Positions 55,975 through 64,000 of a stretch of DNA of 64,000 nt are shown here, piece by piece. Source of the stretch: Favolaschia claudopus. Its lineage: Eukaryota; Basidiomycota; Agaricomycetes; Agaricales; Mycenaceae. The notes under the pieces are model-generated. The model saw only the letters and a program-made list of their open reading frames with translations, was not told the origin of the DNA and did not search any database. Location of the stretch: NCBI GenBank assembly GCA_037176885.1, contig JAWWNJ010000017.1, positions 1,612,001-1,676,000 of the forward strand, in the 5' to 3' direction. The translations under genes were made by a program, and so were the position numbers. The stretch's first letter is position 1, and each line of letters starts with the position of its first letter.

Positions 55975-58084
55975 GAACGAATGCCAGGATGCCAGAGACG
56001 AGCACGATAAGCTGCGTAGGGCAGGAAAAGGCACTAGTTTGTTGGCCGGTGGACACCTAGAATTCGAAAAGGTTGATGCCGATAGTCTTCATACCGCGCT
56101 TGTGAATGACCCGCTGCTCGATTTTGAAGACGACGGCGCCAGTCCAGACACAGATGCTTTTACTCAACAGGTGAGCCAAAAGAGCCTGGAGCTCGACAGC
56201 CTCCTCAACAACCTTCGACTGTGGTGTGCTCCAGAGCTGGGCAATCCATCCGACGAGGGTGCGTCGGTCATGACGATAGACGACATCCCTATTGTGAAGA
56301 TGCAGGCTCAACTGATGTCTGTCTTGAAAAAAGATAAACGCCCCGCACCCTCGCAAGCTGATGAACCGCCGTCCAAGCGTCAGAAGACTCGTACACAGAA
56401 CTTCGACCCCGATACCGCGTCGGCCACCATCGACGACGGGAACGTGCACCACCATGTCGTGGACTACAAAGATCTAACTATCGAGCAAAAAGGGCACATT
56501 CTGGAAGACTTAATACGGGAAAGAGGTATCGTAGGCAACGCAGAACAGGAAAGGGCCGTTCGAATTATTGGGGAACATTTTATCTTAGGTATCGAGGATC
56601 AGCTCTTGATGTACGTGGCAGGCGTTGGCGGAGCAGGCAAGAGCTATGTTATCGACACGATTGTGGAGCTCTTCAAGCGATGCGGTTGTGGCGAACGCAT
56701 CCTTCTTAGCGCTCCCACCGGGTGTGCCGCTATACTTATAAACGGATTAACTATTCACGCTCTGACGTTTCTTCCCCAGAAGGACTATGTGGTGCGGAAG
56801 GTAGACGATGCTCTGAAGGAGGTCTGGAAGAATGTGCGTTACTTAATAATAGACGAAATATCCATGGTCTCCGCTAGGTTCCTCAGCCAGGTCTCCGCAC
56901 GCATCAACCAGGCGAAGGCCGCCGAACTAGGAGGCACGCCGGCCGTGTTCGGAAAGGTGAACGTTATTTTTCTAGGAGACTTCGGTCAGCTTCCTCCAGT
57001 TCGAGCTACTGCACTTTTCGCGCACTCTGCCGTTAGCAAGATAACTGAAAACACGTCCGGTACGCCCATTGGAATATCGAATCTGTTCGGGGCTGCCTTG
57101 TGGAGGATGGTAAATGTTGTTGTCATCCTACGAAAGAACTGGCGAGCGGCGTCAGATCCAAGGTTCACGAACCTCCTTGCTCGCATCCGGATCGGTCGTG
57201 CATGGGAAGGCTCCGCTCCCCATTTAGATGACCAAATTGGAGACGGCCGGAATTACAAGGACAGTGATTTCAAAGTCCTGCAAAGCCGACTGATACAAAC
57301 CATGTCGCCTCAGGTTAGAGCAGAGTTCAAGGACGCGCCGATAGTCGTGTCAACCAAGGTGTCTCGGGATTTGATCAACAGAAAACTGGTGAAGGAGTAC
57401 GCAAATCAATCCAACAAAGTCATGCACGATTACTGCGCTAATGACAGGTTCAATAAAACAAGAGTTTCGGGCGAGACCCGGACTCGGTTGTGGCAGATTC
57501 GCTCGTCCATATCGAAGGACGCGATCGGCTTGCTTCCACTCGTTCCTGGAATGAAAGTAATGGTCACTGAAAACGTTGCAATTAAGGCGAAGGTCGTCAA
57601 TGGGCAAGAAGGGGTACTCGTCGAGGTTAAATACGATGTCGATGACTCAGGAAACCGCTTCGCCAAGTGCGCCTATGTGCACATTCCTGGGTCTGGCATT
57701 CAGGTGCATGGACAGGCCCCAGACGTGGTTCCCATTTTGCCCGTGACAACCTCGTTCTTGTACAACTCTTTCTCCATCTCACGGACTCAATTGCCCCTCT
57801 TGCCCGCCTACGCCTACACCGACTACAAATCCCAGGGCAGAAGCCTGAAAAAGGTCATTATTGACTTATCCACCTGCAAATCTTTGCAGAGCGTGTACGT
57901 CATGCTCTCCAGGGCGACGTCTCTAGACGCGATAGCCGTTTTGAGACAGTTCGAGCCGAAGAAAATATTCAAGCGGATGGCGCAGGAATTCCGAGACGAA
58001 TTTAGTCGACTGGACGGCCTCGACGCGGCTACGACGCAACGCTGGACGGAGAGCAGGACAAATGAAGCATCGGCGCCCTATTAA
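55706..58084 (+). CDS. Helitron PIF1-type helicase part of RepHel
   Basis: The frame is open from about 55706 (LLSSHPSAKTHIARLRS, VPVVPVLLGAPLPRPDR), then CRSMLILFKPWREAADLLGD, the linker typical of RepHel; the first ATG is at 55844. The helicase has motif I GVGGAGKSYVIDTI, motif Ia LSAPTGCAAILINGLTIHAL, motif II YLIIDEISMVSARF, motif III FLGDFGQLPPV, and motifs V and VI in YTDYKSQGRSLKKVIIDLST and VYVMLSRATSLDAIAVL. All are intact, and the protein ends at 58084. It unwinds DNA during Helitron movement. Because its start lies inside the preceding frame, it was surely made as one polypeptide with Rep before the frame change at the G tract near 55700. Confidence 0.85.
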   Translation, partial: QLLSSHPSAKTHIARLRSVPVVPVLLGAPLPRPDRGGAELEKWCRSMLILFKPWREAADLLGDHPTWKEAFDAHTFSPSVAAVMKNLNVENECQDARDEHDKLRRAGKGTSLLAGGHLEFEKVDADSLHTALVNDPLLDFEDDGASPDTDAFTQQVSQKSLELDSLLNNLRLWCAPELGNPSDEGASVMTIDDIPIVKMQAQLMSVLKKDKRPAPSQADEPPSKRQKTRTQNFDPDTASATIDDGNVHHHVVDYKDLTIEQKGHILEDLIRERGIVGNAEQERAVRIIGEHFILGIEDQLLMYVAGVGGAGKSYVIDTIVELFKRCGCGERILLSAPTGCAAILINGLTIHALTFLPQKDYVVRKVDDALKEVWKNVRYLIIDEISMVSARFLSQVSARINQAKAAELGGTPAVFGKVNVIFLGDFGQLPPVRATALFAHSAVSKITENTSGTPIGISNLFGAALWRMVNVVVILRKNWRAASDPRFTNLLARIRIGRAWEGSAPHLDDQIGDGRNYKDSDFKVLQSRLIQTMSPQVRAEFKDAPIVVSTKVSRDLINRKLVKEYANQSNKVMHDYCANDRFNKTRVSGETRTRLWQIRSSISKDAIGLLPLVPGMKVMVTENVAIKAKVVNGQEGVLVEVKYDVDDSGNRFAKCAYVHIPGSGIQVHGQAPDVVPILPVTTSFLYNSFSISRTQLPLLPAYAYTDYKSQGRSLKKVIIDLSTCKSLQSVYVMLSRATSLDAIAVLRQFEPKKIFKRMAQEFRDEFSRLDGLDAATTQRWTESRTNEASAPY

Positions 58085-58740
58085 TCTAGCACAGTCCTTC
58101 AGTGTGCAGCGCCCCACCACAAACCTATACTCCGGACGGTACAGGACACGCAGATGGACACCCATTCAGGTGAGCCCGCTTCCAACATTTAATGAAGTGC
58201 AAAAGGCAAAATGCATGACCTTACCGATCTAGTTGGCAATTTCCCTCCTGAGCGAAAACGTTCAAGGTTCTACGCGTATGGAAGCACTATCATTCGACTG
58301 CCGCGTGAATGTAAATCGACTGGGAGCGGGAAGAAAACCCACGCTCCATACAGTCTAGGACACCGGAACCGCTCCTTAAACGGCTCTGCTACTGCGCGAT
58401 GGACAACCATTCGGGTGAGTTTGCGTTCCCTTAGCCGCAGTTCAAACAGGATTTACTGACTTGCAGTTGCAAAATGAAGACATCGCAATGCCCACCGATC
58501 TCGGTGGCCATTTTCTTCGCTCACCCAAACCCACCTCGTCTTCGCTGATCGTCGAAAAGACTTACGGTTTTACGTGTATGGACATACACACAATCTCGTT
58601 CCTGAGCAGCGGAAGGAGATGTTTTCGGTTGGGTTTGTTTTCACGAGCGAGGAGCAAGAGATGCCAGATCCTTAGCAATACTGATTCCAGTGTTCCACGA
58701 ATTCCTATCGGTATGTAGTCTATGTCCAACAATGTATATA
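58085..58740 (+). other. Duplicated exon-like fragments behind the Helitron helicase
   Basis: Two related stretches follow each other. GGACACCCATTCAGGTGAGC (58153) recurs as GGACAACCATTCGGGTGAGT (58402), both with a GT donor. ERKRSRFYAYGSTIIRLP (about 58251-58305) recurs as RRKDLRFYVYGHTHNLVP (about 58554-58610). The second frame ends with EEQEMPDP and a stop near 58674. I recognise no family. They may be a tandem duplicated gene piece carried by the Helitron. Confidence 0.4.
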
Positions 58741-58915
58741 TCACGCCGGTTCAGACTTCGTTAATAGCAGGATGATAACTATTGATAATCGACCCTCACA
58801 TATGGTATACCCCAACCGTTAGGAATGTATGTGACCTTGAACGTCTACGCTTCCGCAAAGACAACGTCCTGCGGCACGTACGTGCCTGCGACAGCATCGG
58901 TTACCTATCCGGTAT

Positions 58916-59830
58916 TCAGTGGAAGTGAAGGAACTCGACGAGTCGACAGACCTCTACGTCAGCTGAGCGCAACAGCAGTACATGTTCGAGACAAAAGTGA
59001 ACGTCCACTCGAGGTTTTTCGTCGAACCTGCCGAACGTAACAATCTCCACCGACACTCCTATGTCCACGAAGTCGCCTGCTTTGAATGCGGTATGGTCGC
59101 ATGCAACTGTCCGATTGTCGTCTACCATGGACGGCGCCAGTCTACCCATCGAAAGTCTGGATGTTACCTTCCAATCCTTCGCGACGGCCTCGCAAATCCC
59201 GTGCGGATCGTCCCCTTCTCGAAGAGCGGAGGGCAGCTGCCGATTGGTGGATCGTACCTAGGTCGAGATGAGCAGTTGCCTACGAGCCCGCGAGAGGCTT
59301 ACCTTTGTGAACACGCGCCGCTGAGCGAATACAGTTCGGTCGAGGTGAGACACACCTGCGCGAGCTTTGGACGGAGCACCGAGGACGCAGTATATGTATT
59401 CTTTGACGTTGTCGACGGCTCGCATTGTCGATTCCCATAATCCATCATCATCATCAGCATCCCCGCAGCGTAGGGTGATGTCTTGTCGGGCTGATTTGGC
59501 CTCCCCCACCGCCCTGATTTCGATCAGCATACTGTTTAACGGCGGAAGAACTCTCCTACCCATTCAGTTACCCAGCGCGGCAAGTCTGGCGGCGGCAACG
59601 AACCCTTGGAAACGAATCTTGACCGGGAAGAAAGTCTGGGCTGCGCTTAGTTCGCGATACAGGAGAGATTTCGCCCTGGTTGGGTCTGAAGCGACGTTGT
59701 CGTGGCGAACATACGCCCATTCGTCGAAGTCGGCGATGTCGTAGGGCACTAACCGCCAGGCCGGAATAGGCTCCCCTCCAGACGGTAGACCGAGGGCGGT
59801 AGGGAAACCGAAAGTTGGGACTCCACAGCT
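58916..59830 (-). pseudogene. Fragment of an uncharacterised gene, minus strand
   Basis: On the minus strand, FPTALGLPSGGEPIPAW, VPYDIADFDEWAYVRHDNVA and FFPVKIRFQGFVAAARLAAL read continuously to a TGA at 59564-59566, and the same frame goes on with RRVLPPLNSMLIEIRAVGEA and ESTMRAVDNVKEYIYCVLGA. After a gap comes FKAGDFVDIGVSVEIVTFGR and VHFCLEHVLLL. The composition and GDFVDI-type motif look like real protein rather than chance. The in-frame stop and broken order suggest decay. No family name can be given. Confidence 0.4.
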
Positions 59831-60472
59831 CGCATGTAGGCAATCCGAGATGGTCTACAAGGATTAAGGCTACGACTCCCGCAGTGACCAATACCGACCT
59901 TGGATGAACGAACCCATTGAAATGCAGAGTGTCAGTTCCGAGAAGAGGTGTGAATGGAGCACAAGACGCTGAGAACTGCTGGGGCGGAAAGAGAGTTTTC
60001 TAGTTTTCTACCGATTGCCGCAATTATCGCAATGGGTTGCTCTCCAATTACTCTTGACGTGTTTCATCCGACAGGGCTGTAATTTGTCGTCGAGCGAACA
60101 TATGCGACCGATTATTTCCACCGCATTCATTCAAGATCGGTCGCCGTCGTGAAAGCGTCTGCGACGAGGGGCATCCTTGGCATTTGTCTGGCCGAACGGA
60201 TTGTAGTGTGCGCGAGTTGGGCGTAAGCCTTTCATGAGCAAAGTACAAGATTGACGCAATGCTGCGCCAGCAAAGGCGGATTCAAACCCAAGGGAGCGAG
60301 TTGGAGAGTAGGATTGCATAGCCACGAATATGAAAATTACTTGAGCTGTTGATGATCGCGGTAGCCCGACATTTCGATGATCGCATCAATTTCCAACTTG
60401 GTGTAATTTCACGTCGCCCTTGCCCCATTCTCTATAAAGAGTCCCAGCGAAAATGGGCGGTCCCTCAGCAAA
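59831..60472. other. Region without recognisable genes
   Basis: Short frames only. No repeat or RNA signal seen. Confidence 0.35.
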
Positions 60473-62036
60473 ATGCCTCCCAACCAAGACTCTTCCTCTG
60501 TTCGTAAACGCGCACATCTCGACTCTGTGGACGCCCGTCAGTCCAAGTCAAGGTATGGTCTAATGAATCTGCCTCGACGACGGAGGATTGACTCCATTCA
60601 AGGCGCACGACGCACTCCGCCCCGTCGAGACCTGTGGTGTCTGAATCCTCCGCTGACTCTCTCCTCAACGATGGTGCGGATAACGATGGTGGCTCTTCTT
60701 TCTTCACCGCACTTCACTTTCACTAATCAATTACGAATGTCATAAGGTTTTTGTTTTTGTCGGGGCTCAGGGACCCGCCGGATTCGGGACAGCGCCTCTG
60801 CTGGGTGAGTTATTGTGTCCCCTTTTCCATTCTTTTCCTGATAACTTGTAGGACAATCGTTGTTTTTTGCCGGGGACGGACGACGAGGTCACCACCGTCG
60901 ACCCTGCCTTGCTAGGCCATGCGGACGTCCACCCGCAACAACACTCAGCCCTCGGGACGCCAGCGCCGCCGCATCTCTTACAATTCCCGCTATTGCCCCA
61001 GGCAGCCCTGGACCAACTCTCGCGACGGCAGCCCCCGCCGTTATAGGCCACGCGGAAGTCCACCCCCGTCGACAACACCCAGCCCTCGAACGCCGGTGCC
61101 GCCGTATCTCTTTCGACCCCCGCCATTGCCTCAGGCAGCCTCGTACCAACTCTCACGACGACAGCCCCCGCCACTGCCGCAGGCAGCATTGGACCTACTC
61201 TCGCAGCGGCGGCGCCAGCCAGCACTCAGTCTAGCGCCGCGCCAGCGGTCTCGCCAAACGCCACCGTCGACCCGGTTGCTCCCGCTGCCACTGCGAACGC
61301 GAATAATGCAACGGTCCTACCACCTGCTCCCGGGTACTGACCACGCGCTCGCTCCGGCAGTTAATGCGAACGCGGAAAATGCGATCGTCCTGCCGCAGGC
61401 TCCCGCTTCGGTTGCTATCACCGTTCCCGTCACCTCCCGACCGGTAAGCGTTACTGTTCCTGTTCCCGATGAGAGACAGTTCGCTAACTTTTATTAGAGC
61501 CTTATGGCGGCTGCGCTCGTAGGACTGGGGAGCACGCGCTTGGAACACTGCAACGATGTGTTGGTCGGGTATGTTCATTTATGCTACGCTGATTCCCGGC
61601 TTCATGACCCCTAGGCGCATCACCGGCATTCATCGCTGGAAAGAGGAGGACCGTTTCAGGTTTCCTCTGTGGGACGTTCCGCCTGACGCTAATTGGGGTC
61701 CCCCTTTGCCTTTCGACAAACCCGACGAGATTCTTTGTGCGGCCAACACGGCGTCCGCGCTGAAGCTTCATTTCGTCGCCGAACTGAGCCGCTATGTGTT
61801 GGTCTGATCGCGATGGGCAGCGCTCTCGACCAGGTATCGGTCAACGTAGTGCCCATGGCCGCGAGAGTCCGGTCTGCTGCTGAGACTCAGGTTCAGCAGT
61901 TGTCCACTCCTTCTACCACCGGTATGATCGCTTTTGACTCTGTGTCCTGTGGCTCAATCCATTCAGTTCCCGTTTCTTACTGGGGGCCTGGACAAATCAG
62001 AGCCCGCACTTGGACATCCACGTATGGCAAAGCTGT
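60473..62036 (+). pseudogene. Pieces of a low-complexity Ala/Pro/Thr-rich gene, plus strand
   Basis: The ATG at 60473 gives MPPNQDSSSVRKRAHLDSVD, then a spliced frame SAPSRPVVSESSADSLLNDG. A long Ala/Pro/Thr-rich stretch with a 130-bp tandem repeat follows, whose frames do not stay open. It then continues with GTDHALAPAVNANAENAIVL, PLWDVPPDANWGPPLPFD and DEILCAANTASALKLHFVAE, a stop at 61805, and VNVVPMAARVRSAAETQVQQ. The last exon ends RTWTSTYGKA at a GTGAGT donor (62035-62040). Beyond the MITE, LEDLGARDIVVIECQIRRYK and LSRLALYKPAAEGPRCP (62876-63028) may be its 3' end. The many frame changes suggest a decayed or captured gene. Confidence 0.35.
60912..61195 (+). repeat. Tandem repeat with a unit of about 130 bp
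   Basis: GGCCATGCGGACGTCCACCC (about 60916) and GGCCACGCGGAAGTCCACCC (about 61047) start two units. Both contain CAACACYCAGCCCTCG, GCCGCCGYATCTCTT and CCCAGGCAGCC or CTCAGGCAGCC. A third, partial copy of the end part follows to about 61195. Confidence 0.7.
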
Positions 62037-62098
62037 GAGTATTCATTTCTCCGTGTTTCGATCGCTGTCGTTGATGTTGGTGCAGCCGTATGGCTGTA

Positions 62099-62786
62099 AT
62101 AGTGGGTCATAATTCCTCATGGAGAATTTTGACACTGGTCGACACCATTTCACCAAAAGATTTACACACCCCCGGTTGCAACGAACAAAACTCGCCAGAT
62201 ATGCGGGACTCCCCCGAAATTAGCACAGCATAAATTCCGACAAAAAAAATACACAACCTCGTGTCATACACAAGTTACCAGCTTCTGTGGTCCCCCTAAA
62301 AAAATGCCCAGTGTCTACAGATGTTGACCCCAATCATCACATCATCGGCACGGGTGGATACATTCTCGGCTGCCAATTTGCAAGACAGGCAGTCAGAGAT
62401 ATGCTGATCAGAAATAATGTGTTTAATGAATGGGGGTCAGGACCTAACATTAGATACCATAAAGCAAGTCATCCAGACAATCTGAGGTATGTAACCTGAA
62501 AAAATATCCTTGGTGAGAAGCGGCCGGCGATCAATGGATTGATGGAGTGATGATAGATCAATTGAACTTCAGCACCTTAGTTATTCAGCGAACAGACTTG
62601 TGTGTCTGCTGCAAGAGCCTGTGCGCCGTGTGTAGACACGACAAGGCTGTGTGTTTTAGTGTAAAACTTTACCTGTGCATTTTTTTCGTCGGGAGGGGTT
62701 GGTGCATTTTTTGAATTCACCTGTGCGTTTTTGTTGCGAACCTGTGTATTTCAAAGGAGAAACAGGTAATAATTATGACCCATTAT
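62099..62786. mobile_element. 688-bp MITE-like element with TA flanks
   Basis: The left end ATAGTGGGTCATAATT (62099) and the right end AATTATGACCCATTAT (to 62786) are inverted repeats with one mismatch. TA is present on each side (62097-62098 and 62787-62788). It sits at the 3' edge of an intron-like stretch of the surrounding gene fragments. The internal frame at 62287-62499 is unrecognised, and no transposase is present. Confidence 0.65.
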
Positions 62787-62788
62787 TA

Positions 62789-63442
62789 CTGCCAAACAGC
62801 CGAATCCTTTCACCAACATATATGATGCGCAGGTGTCCTTCCGCCCGTACGGCGGCATGACCAGACTGCAAGTTGGAGGACCTCGGCGCCCGCGACATCG
62901 TTGTCATCGAATGCCAGATCAGGCGCTACAAGATCGACAAGAAGAAAGAAGAGGACCGGGTGGCACAAGTGGATTACCTATCACGACTTGCTCTCTATAA
63001 GCCTGCTGCAGAAGGCCCCCGCTGCCCGTGAGTTCAGTCCGCTTCCCGTGCACAATATTCTCTGAAACCACCACAGTCACCGACGCGCCCGCCGAAATGC
63101 ACGGCGTGGCAATGTAAATACTGACGGTTTCTTACAACGCTTGCCTAGGGCAACGTCGAGCACCACATACCTCCCATGCGTACACCAAATACCTACAGCT
63201 TGTATTATTTCTGTTACATAAGCCGAATTCGGCTGAGCCAATGTTGTTATGAGTTGACAATCAATCATCTTGCTCCCCTCAACTTTACCTCCTCTTCAAC
63301 TACTTTCAAACTTCCAGCCACTACAGCGCGCCTCAAATGCTTTAGTTTCGAGGCATGGCGTTCAGCGCATGGCCTGCCGGTGCGGAGCTCAACGAGTTCG
63401 CAGGCTCTGCCTTGTCCACCAAAGAAGTTTGTAATACTCGCG
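62789..63442. other. Region between the MITE and the last open frame
   Basis: It contains the exon-like stretch LEDLGARDIVVIECQIRRYK (about 62876-62940) described with the gene fragments upstream. The rest shows nothing recognisable. Confidence 0.35.
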
Positions 63443-64000
63443 ATGCACTGGGTCGTGCCTCCCTCGCTGTTCCCGGTCAAATCGAAGGCGAAGTGGAGAA
63501 AGTTTCATCTCAGGCCTCACGTCGGCACACTGGCCTGGGTAGAGTGTTTTCAAGGCGATAAAGTGAAGACGACGTACGCTCGATACGACAGAAAGAATCT
63601 GCGCAAGCTGTACTTCAACGAAGCATGGCACACGATGTACCCGGGTATAGTCCAATGTGAAACCTGGGGGTATCCTGTTCCACAATTTGCTTTCGTTGGA
63701 CTCGACGGCGAGCGCTACGTGCCCGTGGCGGCATCTACTTGGATGTACAAGACTGCACGTCCTGACCGCCCTACATTCGACTCTCCCCCAACTCCAAGCC
63801 CCAGTCAACTGCCGCTGCTACCACCTGCACCACCTGGCCTGATTCGTCCCAACTTCACCTGCAGGATGATGTTCACCTTCCCCGCGGAAACGCCGTCTAA
63901 CATTCTGGTCCTCAAAGGACTGCCGCCTCAGCAACCGCCTTCACTCTGGCGTTCATTCTGCTCAGTATCTGCCCCCGCCGCCATCGCGTCTGTATATCAC
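63443..64000 (+). CDS. Hypothetical protein, start inside the window, 3' end missing
   Basis: From the ATG at 63443 the frame stays open for 186 codons to the edge of the window: MHWVVPPSLFPVKSKAKWRK, HVGTLAWVECFQGDKVKTTY, LYFNEAWHTMYPGIVQCETW, VPQFAFVGLDGERYVPVAAS, then a Pro/Ser-rich linker (DSPPTPSPSQLPLLPPAPPG) and CRMMFTFPAETPSNILVLKG. The frame is also open some way upstream of this ATG. The alternation of aromatic-rich blocks and a Pro-rich linker suggests a genuine protein. I recognise no domain. It may belong to the same family as the fragments at 58.9-62 kb. Confidence 0.5.
   Translation, partial: MHWVVPPSLFPVKSKAKWRKFHLRPHVGTLAWVECFQGDKVKTTYARYDRKNLRKLYFNEAWHTMYPGIVQCETWGYPVPQFAFVGLDGERYVPVAASTWMYKTARPDRPTFDSPPTPSPSQLPLLPPAPPGLIRPNFTCRMMFTFPAETPSNILVLKGLPPQQPPSLWRSFCSVSAPAAIASVYH

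Larger units (their letters stand above)
51892..58084 (+). mobile_element. Helitron (RepHel coding region; ends not defined)
   Basis: Two overlapping frames encode a rolling-circle Rep (51892-55974) and a PIF1-family helicase (55844-58084), which in Helitrons form one RepHel protein of about 2,000 residues. I could not find convincing termini (5' TC and a 3' hairpin with CTRR), so only the coding span is given; the element may extend into the fragment-rich region downstream. Confidence 0.85.

Noticed and set aside
58200..58240. CTAG followed by T at 58230 as Helitron 3' terminus
   Set aside because: No stable GC hairpin precedes it within about 12 nt, so it does not meet the Helitron end criteria.

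Overview
The window is genomic DNA of a basidiomycete fungus, most likely an Agaricomycete of the Agaricales. The evidence is dense, short (about 45-70 nt) GT-AG introns in nearly every gene, several F-box-like proteins of the type expanded in mushrooms, basidiomycete-style secreted hydrolases, a fungal Helitron and an intron-containing tRNA-Pro. The species cannot be named from sequence alone.

Layout. 1-12 kb is a run of plus-strand genes: the 3' part of a quinone-oxidoreductase-like dehydrogenase, a secreted guanyl-type RNase, an F-box protein, a secreted S53 (sedolisin/TPP1) protease and a secreted GH3 beta-glucosidase. 12.98-16.56 kb is a complete 3.58-kb DNA transposon with long terminal inverted repeats and an 8-bp target duplication, with no recognisable transposase. 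17.8-21.4 kb (minus) is a UBP3/USP10-type deubiquitinase whose 3' half carries about six single-base frame disruptions. 22.2-25.8 kb (minus) holds a second F-box protein and a membrane-anchored METTL24-like methyltransferase.

27-48 kb is an expanded short-chain dehydrogenase (SDR) neighbourhood. It holds four Ayr1-like (1-acyl-DHAP reductase family) paralogues, two per strand, and one inverted pair of a second SDR type. An unknown 650-aa gene, a tRNA-Pro(AGG), a small coiled-coil protein, a cupin (frameshifted), a HAD phosphatase and a third F-box gene lie between them. The Ayr1 paralogues share an 8-nt and a 16-nt microexon. One copy is interrupted by a 447-bp MITE. A decayed 3' end of an F-box gene behind the last copy is interrupted by another, foldback-type MITE.

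49.8-51.6 kb is a multi-pass membrane protein gene whose tail consists of three tandem copies of an exon-intron unit. 51.9-58.1 kb is a Helitron RepHel coding region (HUH Rep plus PIF1 helicase) split by a frame change at a G tract. 58-64 kb is a repeat-rich, partly decayed region with gene fragments on both strands, a TA-flanked MITE and the start of an open reading frame leaving the window.

RNase, protease and beta-glucosidase are predicted secreted enzymes suited to saprotrophic nutrition. The SDR cluster suggests local tandem and inverted duplication followed by transposon damage. All exon boundaries were read by eye from splice signals and family similarity; no search was run.
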